DNA from: Rhodocytophaga aerolata
GTDB lineage: Bacteria > Bacteroidota > Bacteroidia > Cytophagales > 172606-1
Length of the DNA: 64,000 nt
Assembly: GCF_030503435.1 (NCBI RefSeq)
Contig: NZ_JAUKPO010000034.1
Location: 1-64,000 of the forward strand
Direction of reading: 5' to 3'
The position numbers were made by a program, and so were the translations under genes. Under the pieces are notes generated by a model. It did not search any database and had not been told where the DNA came from. It saw only the letters and a program-made list of their open reading frames with translations. Positions 43,902 to 53,607 of this stretch are shown here, in pieces; position 1 is the stretch's first letter; the number at the start of each line of letters is the position of its first letter.

Positions 43902-45689
43902 TTACCGGATAGCTTCTATCTGCAGGGAGTCGTGGCCGTAAATATCTTTTCTGAAATTGATCCTTCCTTGCTCATCCACAAAAGCGGTCAGGTACATAAA
44001 CTGTATGGGCATGGGCTGTGGCAATCTTACTCTTTTAGGGCTATCTGAGTGCATATACTCATAAATGTTCTGCTCGTTCACTTCTGGCTCATCTTCCAGC
44101 AAGAGCAAAGCGAAATCTACAGGTTTCTCTACCCGCACACATCCGTGGCTATAGGCCCGTGTTTTTTTATCAAAAAGATGTTCGGAAGGCGTATCGTGCA
44201 GGTAAATAGCCAGGTCATTGGGAAACATAAACTTTACTTGCCCCATCGGATTTCCAGGCCCAGGCTGCTGTTCCAAACGGTAATGAAAATCCCTGCTACT
44301 TATTGTGCTCCAATCAATCTCATAAGGATCTATAGGGGTATCTTCCTCTCTCCATGTCTCATGTAGCAAAAAGTTATTCTGAGTCAGGTAAACAGAATCT
44401 TTTTGAAGAATGGGTAAAATTTCTTCTCTTGCAATACTCAAGGGTACAGTCCAGGTAGGGCTAAATTCTATATATTGGATCTGATCTCTGAAAACAGGTG
44501 TCGACGTATATTCTTTCCCTACTACTACCTTCATCTCTAACACCTGATGCCCACTTTCTATAACTGTGGCTCGATACGCTGGAATGTTTACCATTACGTA
44601 TTTTTCGCCTAAGGTATCTGGCAACCAGCGGAGCCGCTCCAGGTTAATACGGATTTTTTCTATTCTTTTTTCAACCGGTGTGTTCAATAAAGCAAGGGTA
44701 CTCTTTCCAACCAGGCCATCTGCTAGTAGCCCGTTTCTTTGCTGGAAACGCTTTACGGCTTCTTCTATCCCTTCATTAAAAACAGGTAGCGAATCTTTTA
44801 TAGCAATGGAAAGATCATTGGTGAGTGCCAGCCTTTTCTTGAGTAATACCACCCTTTCACCTTCATCACCCCTCTTAAGTATATGACCGGAAGGTATAAC
44901 AGGCCATCCGCCTTTACCGGCTATATCCTGAAAGCGGGCAAGCCAGTCTTTGAGTTGTGCATATTGTGGATAGGTAGGTACTACCTTTTGTAAAGCTTCA
45001 GACAGGTTGTTTTCCGCTAAGGCTTCTTCCAGGATAGGCGCCAGGTTACGCTTTCGCGGTTCTGCCCGCCAGGTAATATCAAACTGGTCGGGATCTACTT
45101 TTCCTGATAGTAAATGAGATGCATAGGTGAAGAAACTGGCCGACATCTGCAGATCGAATTTTGCCAGTTCAGACAGCTCTGTGGAATCCGGATTACTTCT
45201 ATGGGAAAGTATGCCAGAAATTTTATCTTTTGCCTTCCGCAGTTGCTCCAGATGATAGTCATAGATTAATCCTTCTTTAGGTGCAGCCTTTAAAGCTGAA
45301 AGCAGTGAATCAGCCTGCGGTAGTAAGCCCTTTTGATCTATCCATGCCGGCTGGCAATTATGTTTCTTGTAATAATCGGCAAAGGATACTTTGACATAGT
45401 TACGCACATTCCCGCTAAGTAAGTACTGCTCCACATTTGATGTATCGAGTGCTGAGCAGATTAACTCTTGTAGCTCTGGTAGCTCTGTTATATAAGCTCT
45501 CTTGCCATCAGGGTGTTCATCTGTATAACGCAGGTCCGCTTCATCTGTAGAGGCATCATCCCGATTGAGGTTATCTTTACTGCTTGCTTGCTTACTACCT
45601 ATTAGCCAAAAGGTAAGGGCTACAATCATTACTAAGCTTACAGATAGTATGGTAATAAGTGTTTGTTTGGGTAGTTTTTGTAAATTCAT
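43902..45689 (-). CDS. Murein L,D-transpeptidase (YcbB-like)
   Basis: A 595-residue exported protein with an N-terminal membrane anchor (residues 10-30). A scaffold domain (about 80-260) and a peptidoglycan-binding domain (LKRGDEGERVVLLKKRL ... VKRFQQRNGLLADGLVG, about 270-335) precede the YkuD transpeptidase domain. The catalytic site is intact: a HDTP motif (YLHDTPSEHLFDK) and SHGCVRVEKP with the nucleophilic Cys near residue 517. Such enzymes make 3-3 cross-links in peptidoglycan, which strengthens the wall during envelope stress, and replace PBP activity under beta-lactams. It is monocistronic. Confidence 0.93.
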   Translation of the reverse strand: MNLQKLPKQTLITILSVSLVMIVALTFWLIGSKQASSKDNLNRDDASTDEADLRYTDEHPDGKRAYITELPELQELICSALDTSNVEQYLLSGNVRNYVKVSFADYYKKHNCQPAWIDQKGLLPQADSLLSALKAAPKEGLIYDYHLEQLRKAKDKISGILSHRSNPDSTELSELAKFDLQMSASFFTYASHLLSGKVDPDQFDITWRAEPRKRNLAPILEEALAENNLSEALQKVVPTYPQYAQLKDWLARFQDIAGKGGWPVIPSGHILKRGDEGERVVLLKKRLALTNDLSIAIKDSLPVFNEGIEEAVKRFQQRNGLLADGLVGKSTLALLNTPVEKRIEKIRINLERLRWLPDTLGEKYVMVNIPAYRATVIESGHQVLEMKVVVGKEYTSTPVFRDQIQYIEFSPTWTVPLSIAREEILPILQKDSVYLTQNNFLLHETWREEDTPIDPYEIDWSTISSRDFHYRLEQQPGPGNPMGQVKFMFPNDLAIYLHDTPSEHLFDKKTRAYSHGCVRVEKPVDFALLLLEDEPEVNEQNIYEYMHSDSPKRVRLPQPMPIQFMYLTAFVDEQGRINFRKDIYGHDSLQIEAIR

Positions 45690-45929
45690 CCTTTCTCCTC
45701 CACCTAACCCTGAAATAGGCTTTTATAAACAGTGCATTTCTATTGATAGCTTACGTCTTTCTATTAGGACAAGTTATCTATGCGTTTTTTTAACAGGGAT
45801 CAGAATGTTTTTTCATGTATGGATAGGCTCTTATCGAAAAGCCATCAAGAAGCTTAAAACTTGGAAGAGCAAAGGTAACATAGAATAGAATAGAGCTTTG
45901 GCAGCACGTTATCAACCCAAGGACTACTG

Positions 45930-46124
45930 ATGTATACTAGTCACCTGGAAGATATTTTTGTTTCATACTTTTATCTAAACCGCGAAGTTGAAAAGCAGGT
46001 AGATAGCCGCAAGCTACAGAATTATTTTTTGGCCACTGCTAACTTACCTCCTACAGAGTTTATTCTGTATACGTGTATTGACCTATTTCACGCCATTGAA
46101 CATTACTTCATAATGGATGAGTAG
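45930..46124 (+). CDS. Hypothetical small protein (64 aa)
   Basis: A 64-residue frame starting at 45930, with AAGGA about 10 nt upstream. It is acidic and partly aromatic (EDIFVSYFYLNREVEKQVDS, DLFHAIEHYFIMDE), has no export signal and no known family. Codon composition looks plausible, but the frame could be spurious. Confidence 0.35.
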   Translation: MYTSHLEDIFVSYFYLNREVEKQVDSRKLQNYFLATANLPPTEFILYTCIDLFHAIEHYFIMDE

Positions 46125-46341
46125 TTTACGAATTGAACATTCTTTTATGAGATTTTTTTATAGGATATATTACCTTTCTGCAAGTAAGTGTATCCGGACG
46201 TTGAAACTGTAATTAGCTAATAGCTGGTAGGCGGTGAGATCTCTAAAAGCCTCTATTCCTGGCGGAGCTGCTCCCCTTTCTTAAATCTATAAAATGGTAT
46301 ATGTTCCCTTTACTCAATCTTAATTAGGAAAGGGTATTTCG

Positions 46342-46479
46342 ATGTTAGGTGGCCTACCCTACAAGGCACCGTTCTGGCAGAACAATCCTTATCTATTGCA
46401 GACTCCCCTAGAAAAACAGGTTATTGAATCTTTCGAGCAAAGTGGATCGGTTGGCAATTTGTTCGCTGAGCAAGAGTAA
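46342..46479 (+). CDS. Possible small protein (45 aa)
   Basis: An ATG-started frame of 45 codons (beginning MLGGLPYKAPFWQNN) with a purine-rich AGGAAAGGG stretch 10-17 nt upstream. The composition (LEKQVIESFEQSG) looks like the start of a helical protein, so it may be a short gene or the 5' end of a decayed one. It is in a region otherwise empty of genes. Confidence is low. Confidence 0.25.
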   Translation: MLGGLPYKAPFWQNNPYLLQTPLEKQVIESFEQSGSVGNLFAEQE

Positions 46480-46693
46480 ATCTCTAAAATGTTTAGACTA
46501 GGTATGATGCTTAGATAAATTATCTGGGTTTAACATACCTTATCTAGAAATGCCGTTATTTCGAGAATGACTTAATCGCTATTTATCCATCAAGCTTATT
46601 AAATTAATATCCCGCCTTTGGTTAAACTCATTATTTAGAAGAAAGTCATTCTTACTGCTGCCAGGTAGGGCAGTCTATTAGAAAATCGCAGGT

Positions 46694-46750
46694 AAAAAAA
46701 CAGGTTTCTTTCGCTTGGTTAGTTGGTTAAGCAAAGGAAACCTGTTTTAC
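46694..46750 (-). terminator. Terminator after the OMP barrel gene
   Basis: AAAACAGGTTTC and GAAACCTGTTTT pair, extended by GCTT/AAGC with a small interruption, around a loop near 46717-46730. On the minus strand it ends in a long T run, downstream of the leftward barrel gene ending at 46791. Confidence 0.75.
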
Positions 46751-46790
46751 TAACTTCTATAGTGTATATATTCCTGTCTATTAGTGAGCA

Positions 46791-47471
46791 CTAAAAACCA
46801 AAGCCAATATAGACTTGGGCAACAGAATTTCTAGAATCATTGGTTAGCGTACCGGCAATACCGCTGGCACCAACTTTACGTAGGCCATAGTTGTAGCGGG
46901 CCCCTATCATAAATTTATTGATATCCACCCCTATGCCCCCCATCAGGCCATAATCCATGCGGTTGAAGTTATCTGCATTTAAGTCAGTAATGTCATTCGA
47001 GTTTAGATCAGCTGATTTAAGATCTTTTACATTGGCACCTACCAGGTACGAAACATAGGGCCCTGCATGAATCTTAAATGCGCCAAGATTGCCTACTAAC
47101 GCTATCGGTACTTGAATATAATTTAGATTAAACCGCACCTCTCCCTCTTCGATGCCCAGTAAATTAGCTAAATCTGAACCTCCATAGGTGACCTTTGCAC
47201 CTGTGTTAGTGTAGAGAAGTTCTGGCTGAATTGCTAGAAAATCAGTTACAGGTATCTTGCCAAATAAGCCAAAATGGTAGCCTACTTTCATGTTTTCATC
47301 TTCTACGTTGGGCTGATTGATATAAAGTTGAGAAAGGTTGGCTCCCCCCTTGATACCGAATTTAGGGCCAGGATTGTCCTCCTGCGCATGTATGGGAGCA
47401 GCTATAAAGAGTAGCAGAGCAAGAAGGCTCAGGAAGGCAAGTTTTTGCCATTGGTTGTGTTTCTTTTGCAT
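46791..47471 (-). CDS. Outer-membrane beta-barrel (porin-like) protein
   Basis: I take the ATG at 47471 (226 residues); an upstream ATG at 47516 would add 15 residues before the signal peptide. The signal peptide ends in IHAQ (about residue 29). The rest is an eight-strand-type barrel of the OMP_b-brl_2 family, with alternating hydrophobic strands (GPKFGIKGGANLSQL, AIQPELLYTNTGAKV, NLNYIQVPIALVG, FMIGARYNYGL) and a terminal Phe in VYIGFGF. This family is very common in Bacteroidota; its members are putative small porins or adhesion proteins. It is monocistronic, with a strong terminator. Confidence 0.88.
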   Translation of the reverse strand: MQKKHNQWQKLAFLSLLALLLFIAAPIHAQEDNPGPKFGIKGGANLSQLYINQPNVEDENMKVGYHFGLFGKIPVTDFLAIQPELLYTNTGAKVTYGGSDLANLLGIEEGEVRFNLNYIQVPIALVGNLGAFKIHAGPYVSYLVGANVKDLKSADLNSNDITDLNADNFNRMDYGLMGGIGVDINKFMIGARYNYGLRKVGASGIAGTLTNDSRNSVAQVYIGFGF

Positions 47472-48587
47472 AATAGGTAGTTGATTAGATGTAGTAAATA
47501 GTAGAATGTATTGCATTTTATTCTATGGCTTTGCTAGAATAAAGCATATTGATGCTAACAATGCCATAACCAACGCTAGAAGGATATCAAAAGATACATA
47601 CTTAATTATAAGATATTCCTCTGAACTATTCTTAATATTGACTTACGCAATAATTCCTAAATAGGTTTTCATATATTTATTCTTATTTAGTAACGCTGTA
47701 ATTTTCTCTCTGACAGAATTAGATATTGAAAGTTCTTAGTTAACTCTATAAAAAATAAAACAAGAGCAAGGAAAAGCTTAATCAGCTCTCTTGCCTGTTA
47801 GTGATCTTTAAAGAAAGCTTCTATAATCCTATGATAGGTTTTATGGCCATTAACTATCATTATTTTAGCGTTGCCCAATAGGCTTGAGCGGCAAGGGTAA
47901 GTATGGCCAAATAGGGAGTAATATACTTGATGCCATCTGGGAAGGTGAAAATAAAGCGGCATTTATAGGGCTTATTACCCGCCCGACCTGCGAAAGCTAA
48001 TCTTTCTCAGAAAGGTTTGCTACTATAAACAGCAGATCGAGTTACTGCGAAGGGAATCTGTCTTTTTTTGCTCGCTGGAGGAAATTGACAAAAAAAGCCT
48101 CTTTTGTAAGGTTTTCTTTGTAAATAGCCAATGTGGCTTCCCAGCAGTATAAGCTGAACACGGCCACTAAAGCACGGCTGTTACAATAACTTCATATCCT
48201 CCATGACTTGTTTGAAAACTAATTCTTACTTTCTTTGCTAGAATAGCCTTGTTTATCCATTTTCATGAACTTGCCTTTTTGAAACAAGTAAGGGTCTTAG
48301 CCTATATGTGACGTGCAAGAGGGTTACGCAATCACTTCCAAAGGCTGGCTCGGTAACTAAAACCAGATAACCTCAGTAGACCGGGTTCTTATGTTCCTCT
48401 ATTCTATCCACCTAAAGCATTAATGAGACCACACCCCAAAGTAAACAGCAGTACCCTTCTTTGAGTAAAACATACTTTTCAGACCAGACACTTGGGTTAT
48501 ATTCATCCACAAGTACTGGCTTGATCATAGTTTTATTTGTAGGTTTATCGGCTAAATACATGCGGTTGGCATCTATCATATATCTTC
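47472..48587. other. Gene-free region of about 1.1 kb
   Basis: No intact gene is seen on either strand. The stretch from 47870 to 48200 has somewhat higher GC and short open pieces, but no frame that I can tie to a known protein. It may be decayed coding DNA. No repeats or hairpins stand out. Confidence 0.4.
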
Positions 48588-50384
48588 ATGACGATAGCGA
48601 GTAAAACCATATGGAGTCAGTTCATTCAACGAAAACTCCTGTTAATCATCTTTTTAGCTACCCTGTTAACAGGCAGTTTTCTGCTCATCGATTACCTGGG
48701 TACACAAATCCTGTCGACTCTAAGAGCCTATGTGCATGGAGAAAGTGCCTATTCCAAAGGGCAGAAAAATGCCCTTATCCACCTGATGAGGTATATAAAT
48801 TCACACAATCCTGCCCGTTATGAGAAGTACCGACAGCAAATAGCTATCCCAATAGCCGACAAACATGCCCGTCTTGAGCTCGAGAAGCAAAATCCGGATC
48901 TGTTCTTAGCTCAACAATGGTATATACGTGGCGGCAATCATCCGCACGATGTAGAGCAAATGGCTCGTTTGTTTACCTATTTGAAATACTTCCAGGCTAC
49001 CAGGCAAGTGCTTGAACTATGGCGAGAGGCGGATGGGCATATAGAAAAGCTTGATGAGCATGCATCTATTATACATACCCTAATTGAAACCAAGCAAGCT
49101 GACAATGAGCAGTTGAATGGGCAGGTAGCACAGATTCTTGGGATCAATGAGCAACTCACCCTGCTAGAAGAGCAGTTTTCCGCTTCCCTTGGCCAGATTG
49201 CCCGTCAAACAGAAAGAGCTTTATTCTCGGCTACCTGCCTTGTTTCCTTTGGTCTGTTGCTGTTGTTTAGCTTTGTAGTTACCCGTACCTTCCGGCATAT
49301 TAAAGGAACGAAAGAAAAATACAGAACCTTATTTGAAGAGTCTTTAAATGGTATTCTGCTCAGCTCTGCAGAAGGAAAACTCACGGAGATTAATCCCATG
49401 GGTGGATGGTTGTTGGATTTAGAGGATAGCCGCCAGGTGTCCTCTTATAGTTTAGCAGAGGTATTTGCCAAATTCAGAAATGGCGAGGCCCTTTATGAGC
49501 GATTCTTAGCGGCAAAACAACTAGAAAATGTAGAAATAGAAATACTTCAACAAGAAACCACAAAAGCCTTTGCTTTACTTAATGTCATCGCCCAGTATGA
49601 GAGCAACGGGAGAATCCATTCCTACCGAACCATTCTTCGCAATATTACCGACCAAAAACTAGCTGAACAGGTGCTGGCTACCCATTGTCAGGAATTAAAG
49701 AAGATCAATACCGAGCTGGATAGCTTTGTGTACCGGGCCTCCCATGACTTAAGAGCCCCGCTTGCTTCCATCTTAGGCTTGATAGAGATCAGTAAGCCTG
49801 AAGTTGACCTGCAGCAGCGAACAGCGTATCTGCAGTTGATGAGTAAAAGTGTGCACAAGCTGGATAACTTTATCAAAAACATTATTTCCTATTCCAAAAA
49901 TACACGCTTGGAACCCACTGCTGAGCCCATCGACTTTTCAAAACTGATTTCAGAGGTGCTAGATGATTTGCACTATATGGAAGGGGTGGATAAAATAGCC
50001 ATCCAAATAAAAATAGAAGCTGCTTCTCTCTTCTATAGCGATCCTTTCCGCTTACAGATCCTTTTCTCAAATTTCATCTCCAATGCTATCAAATATAGAA
50101 AGCCAATAGCAGAACCCTATCTGCAGATAAAGATAGAAACAAGCGAACAAAAAGCGATCATTGAATTTATCGATAATGGCATAGGTATAGAAAAAGAAGC
50201 AATAGATAAAATATTTAACATGTTCTACCGTGCCACCGAGCAGAATGCCGGGTCAGGGCTAGGCTTATATATTGCCAAAGAAGCCTTAAATTTTTTAAAA
50301 GGCAGTATCAAGGTCGACTCACAGGTAGGCAAGGGTACCCATTTTACCCTTGAGCTCCCTTCGATGGTCGCTCCGGCCAACTAA
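48588..50384 (+). CDS. Membrane sensor histidine kinase with PAS domain
   Basis: A 598-residue kinase. Helix 1 (about 13-33) and helix 2 (about 211-232) enclose a helical periplasmic sensor of about 180 residues. A PAS domain follows (LFEESLNGILLSSAEGKLTE, about 245-360), then HisKA with YRASHDLRAPLASIL (phospho-accepting His) and HATPase_c with NFISNAIKYRK, DNGIGI and GSGLGLYIAKEAL. No response-regulator gene is adjacent, so it is an orphan kinase. The kinase domain is similar in style to that of the CheB-CheR fusion at 35087-38332. Confidence 0.9.
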   Translation: MTIASKTIWSQFIQRKLLLIIFLATLLTGSFLLIDYLGTQILSTLRAYVHGESAYSKGQKNALIHLMRYINSHNPARYEKYRQQIAIPIADKHARLELEKQNPDLFLAQQWYIRGGNHPHDVEQMARLFTYLKYFQATRQVLELWREADGHIEKLDEHASIIHTLIETKQADNEQLNGQVAQILGINEQLTLLEEQFSASLGQIARQTERALFSATCLVSFGLLLLFSFVVTRTFRHIKGTKEKYRTLFEESLNGILLSSAEGKLTEINPMGGWLLDLEDSRQVSSYSLAEVFAKFRNGEALYERFLAAKQLENVEIEILQQETTKAFALLNVIAQYESNGRIHSYRTILRNITDQKLAEQVLATHCQELKKINTELDSFVYRASHDLRAPLASILGLIEISKPEVDLQQRTAYLQLMSKSVHKLDNFIKNIISYSKNTRLEPTAEPIDFSKLISEVLDDLHYMEGVDKIAIQIKIEAASLFYSDPFRLQILFSNFISNAIKYRKPIAEPYLQIKIETSEQKAIIEFIDNGIGIEKEAIDKIFNMFYRATEQNAGSGLGLYIAKEALNFLKGSIKVDSQVGKGTHFTLELPSMVAPAN

Positions 50385-51778
50385 GCTTCCAGGGCTATAG
50401 TAATAAACAAAACAGCCCCTTTATTATTCCAGCTTTTGCTATAAACCATGGGCAAGGGGAATCAAATCATCTCTGCTTTTGCCTATATATGCAATTTCAG
50501 TATTTGGGTATATTCTATTCCTATTGCTCTCTTATCTGTTTGTCCGCTATACTCTGACTAGATACTAAGCAGGCCAGTATTGAGCTAGGTTTTGTTTTAT
50601 CAATCCTATAGAAATCTAATGCCAGCCCATGAACATCTATAGGTTCTCCTTCAAGTACCTTAATAAGGATAAGCAGGTAGGGTAATTTTCACAAGTAGAT
50701 AAGCCGTAAAACCTACTAAGCGAATTGATTTTGGCTTTACTTTTACATTTCTCATAAAGTGTTTTCTATCTGAAAAGAATGTATACTATACCTGGCCATA
50801 CAACTATGAGGAAGCTAGTTAGTAAACTCCTATAAGCAAAAAAGATAAACTAAGCCTTATCCTTGTTCGTAGGTTAAGGTTACACAAATTACTACAAATG
50901 TGACCAACAACAAGCCAGAACAAGATTTTTCGGCCATGGGCACCCCTTCCAACCTTCCATCAATTTTGGCAGCAACCGCTATGATTATACAATTAATGAA
51001 TTAAAGCAGATCCCTAACTGGCAAAACTTATCGCTGGGAGAAATCCCGATGCATTTACTCTAAATTAGGAGCTCAAGAGCAAGAACCCTTAAGCGATCCA
51101 TTAGATACCTCCTCCCAAAATGAAATAGACCTGAGCAGAGAGAATCTGGATCCAAGCAGCTAAAAATGCTTTGATTTTACCATACTACAAGCAAAAAAGC
51201 AGCCTATATAAGAGCTACATAGACTGCTTTTGACTTCATAAATATTTTTGATAAAAACGCATACATGTGTTTAACAAATATGTAGATTTTCACCAGTTAT
51301 GAAGCGATTCATAATGCAATTAAGTGTATATCTATAAAGGCCTTCATAGATAATGACGGCTTTTATCATTTATATAAACGCTGTTTTTAGTTGCGTCTTC
51401 CTGTAATAGAATTACAGGCCAGATATAGAAAAGCTCTTAAGATATCTGTTTATATATAAAAGTGAAAACTTATTTGAAATATCTTGAAAGAATACCAAAA
51501 AATACAGAAATTGTGTTTTTTTTGTAACATACTGATAATCAGAGTCTTATTACTATGGATTAGTTGAGGTAGGCTTATTCTCTCGCCTAATACACATCAT
51601 AAATTAAATTCTATTCAGTTAAACGGAAATAAGGGACTATCAAAGTATAATTGCTATAACACCGCTTCAATATAATACTAGTTTTTCTATTATTCTTAAT
51701 ATATTGTAGATGCTGTAGAAATCTTCCTGTAATAAAAATTCTATCATGGATGAGTAATTTTAAAAGGGGAACTAAACG
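50385..51778. other. Gene-free region with a decayed gene end and a terminator
   Basis: About 1.4 kb without an intact gene. From about 51075 to 51164 a plus-strand frame reads AQEQEPLSDPLDTSSQNE and closes in LDPSS plus a stop, which looks like the acidic tail of a lost protein. It is followed by a hairpin at 51195-51231 (AAAAGCAG / CTGCTTTT plus CTAT/ATAG) with a T run, like a normal terminator. The rest is A/T-rich and blank. Confidence 0.35.
51195..51231 (+). terminator. Terminator after decayed gene
   Basis: AAAAGCAG pairs with CTGCTTTT, with CTAT/ATAG extending the stem after one mismatch. It stands about 30 bp after a possible gene remnant, with no intact gene upstream. Confidence 0.5.
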
Positions 51779-52374
51779 ACTATGCACTAAAAGTGCATAG
51801 GTTTTGAAAGCAAATAAAATTCGCAGTTTCGGCTCAAGCCGATTGAAAAAGATAAACTAAAGTTCATTAAAAATTATTCTAAGATGAAATTGTCTGTGTT
51901 GTCGTTAGGGTGTTGTTTGTGATGCTCCAAGTACTCTTGGAGCATTTCATCGGTAATATTTCCCACACTCCAGGCTCCATATCCAACAGCCCACAGGTGA
52001 GAACCCCAGTAGCGCTTCTTTAACTCGGCAAATTCATCTAATAATATTCTTGAACTTCTGCCTTTTAGTCGCTTAACTATATCACTGACTGATAACTTAG
52101 GTGGATAACTAATGTGTAAGTGGATGTGGTCTTTACTGACTACCCCTTTTAAGATTTGTATATCTAATGAGTCGCAAATCTGCCGCAGCAGGTCCCGGCA
52201 TCGAACTTGCACATCCCCTTTTAATACTTGGTATCTGTATTTAGTTATCCATACTAAATGTACTTGTAAATGATGTACACTATGGCTACTATATCTATTT
52301 CGGCTCATAGTTTACAATTTACTACTAAACGTTAATAGAATTGGGTAGCAACTAAAGTCTTGCAATAAATTGCA
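51779..52374 (-). mobile_element. IS200-type insertion sequence with terminal hairpins
   Basis: A single transposase gene flanked by small hairpins, the architecture of IS200/IS605 elements, which have no inverted repeats. Downstream of the gene are two hairpins: 51780-51800 (CTATGCAC / GTGCATAG) and 51829-51842 (TCGGCT / AGCCGA). Upstream is a palindrome at 52361-52374 (TGCAATAAATTGCA). The true left and right cleavage sites cannot be fixed without a second copy, so the limits are approximate. There is no tnpB gene. Confidence 0.65.
51874..52308 (-). CDS. tnpA: IS200/IS605 family TnpA transposase (Y1 HUH)
   Basis: A 144-residue Y1-type transposase. The HUH motif is in VVSKDHIHLHISYPP (His61, His63), which binds the divalent metal, and the catalytic Tyr is probably Tyr110 in AVGYGAWSVGNIT. 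The start motif HHLQVHLVWITKYRY is typical of the family. Full length is normal (130-155), so the enzyme may be active. It would cut and join single-stranded DNA at the hairpins noted on both sides. Confidence 0.92.
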   Translation of the reverse strand: MSRNRYSSHSVHHLQVHLVWITKYRYQVLKGDVQVRCRDLLRQICDSLDIQILKGVVSKDHIHLHISYPPKLSVSDIVKRLKGRSSRILLDEFAELKKRYWGSHLWAVGYGAWSVGNITDEMLQEYLEHHKQHPNDNTDNFILE

Positions 52375-52455
52375 TGGTTTTACACCAACGTACTTTTAAA
52401 ATAAATTAACTCTCTTTTCAGGTAATCACTTAAGGAATCGTTCTCTAAGATGAAT

Positions 52456-52861
52456 TCAAATGTTTTTCTTTAGTCTATCTGACGACCTACACCGCTGAAG
52501 TACCAGGTAAAACTCTCCATCTACAATCACACCCCCATCATTGGCATTTACCCGCAGGTTCTTCCCCCGCTGTTCAATCCCTTGTTTTCTGAACCAATAA
52601 ACGGGTAAGATGATGCATTTGCATCTTCTACACTTGAATACTTAGGATCAATCGTTCACCAAAAGCCTACAATTCTCCGCTAAAGACTTTATAATAAGTT
52701 TGCTCTATCATTTTAAATGACGTCTGCGTAAGCCATTCATTGATTTCATTTCTCGAGTATACTTGTTGATCCTTGCTCAGTTTGCCCAAACAACGTTGTA
52801 GCAAAAAATGTTGTAAGGTACCAAGTTGCTGTCCATATTTAATGGGCTGGTTGCACGACAC
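52456..52861 (-). pseudogene. Decayed coding DNA
   Basis: Two short minus-strand frames look like pieces of genes. One (52667-52861, 64 codons) starts with ATG and reads QQLGTLQHFLLQRCLGKLS... and NEINEWLTQTSFKMIE. The other (about 52456-52640) has no start codon but carries a long plausible stretch (ILPVYWFRKQGIEQRGKN, then LRVNANDGGVIVDGEFYLV). I do not recognise a family for either, and cannot say whether they belong together. Confidence 0.3.
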
Positions 52862-53070
52862 TACTAATACTAAAAAGTTATTAATGTTAAATCAATGAGA
52901 GCTTAATAAGATAATAACTTTAGACAGATAAGTTGTTCGATAATGCATTTGGAGAAAAAATAACCATTTCTTAAAGTTAATAGCGAAAAGAGCAAAAACA
53001 CTCATTTTCGATTGAAAAAAAATTCTTAAAAAAATGTATGCATTTTGGCTACTGCAAAATTTCAAAACAC

Positions 53071-53104
53071 AAAACCGCCTAATTTGCGAAATTAGGCGGT
53101 TTTT
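53071..53104 (-). terminator. Strong 15-bp terminator
   Basis: AAAACCGCCTAATTT pairs perfectly with AAATTAGGCGGTTTT around a 3-nt loop. On the minus strand it directly follows the tRNA-like 3' fragment, as is usual for tRNA operons. Confidence 0.8.
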
Positions 53105-53106
53105 GA

Positions 53107-53141
53107 GAGTGATTCCGTTTGGATTCGAACCAAAGACCTAC
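53107..53141 (-). pseudogene. tRNA 3'-end fragment (T-arm and acceptor strand)
   Basis: On the minus strand the sequence TTTGGTTCGAATCCAAA is a perfect T-arm (5-bp stem and TTCGAAT loop), followed by CGGAATCA, the layout of a 3' acceptor strand with discriminator base. The required 5' partner GATTCCG is missing from the 100 bases upstream, and I find no D-arm. Only the 3' end of a tRNA gene remains, next to a strong terminator. Such fragments are typical attachment-site relics of elements that integrate into tRNA genes. Confidence 0.55.
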
Positions 53142-53607
53142 GGCGAAGAAGAGAGTCGCCTGTACACTGTCAGTCAGGGAGTTATATATAGTAGGTCTGA
53201 AATTGGTCCGACAACTAATTTTTAAATGACACTTTTGACCCTGTTTCGCTAGGAAAAATCAGTCAGTCAAGAAAGGCTAAAGAAGCGTTTTGCACGAGCA
53301 ATGCCCCTTGAAAGATAGCTCCCTCTCCCCTGCTCGTTTTTTCTCGAGTAAAAGGGAGCAAGTTCATATTTACTGGATAGAAATGACTATAAAGTTGATC
53401 TTGTGAATAAATGGCTGCCTTTTCAGTAACTCCACCATCTTTTGATCAATATGCACCTTTCACAAAATCAGCCATATTGGCAGGAGTTACAAAAAGTGGT
53501 TGAATAAATCAACGTTCACTTAGCTAAATTTCATGAGTTTTTTTACCATCCCTTAGCTTCTACAAATTCCAAAAACGTTATGAAGCCACCACCTTAAAAA
53601 TAGATTC
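53142..53607. other. Intergenic stretch with no visible gene
   Basis: Between the tRNA fragment and the DUF1206 gene. A small GGCGA/TCGCC inverted repeat lies just upstream of the T-arm on the minus strand (53143-53161), with a 9-nt loop, too large for an anticodon loop. Otherwise nothing is seen. Confidence 0.4.

Noticed and set aside
53034-53225. A 63-codon plus-strand frame containing GFEPKT
   Set aside because: Frames with this motif arise on the strand opposite tRNA 3' ends; the tRNA fragment explains it.
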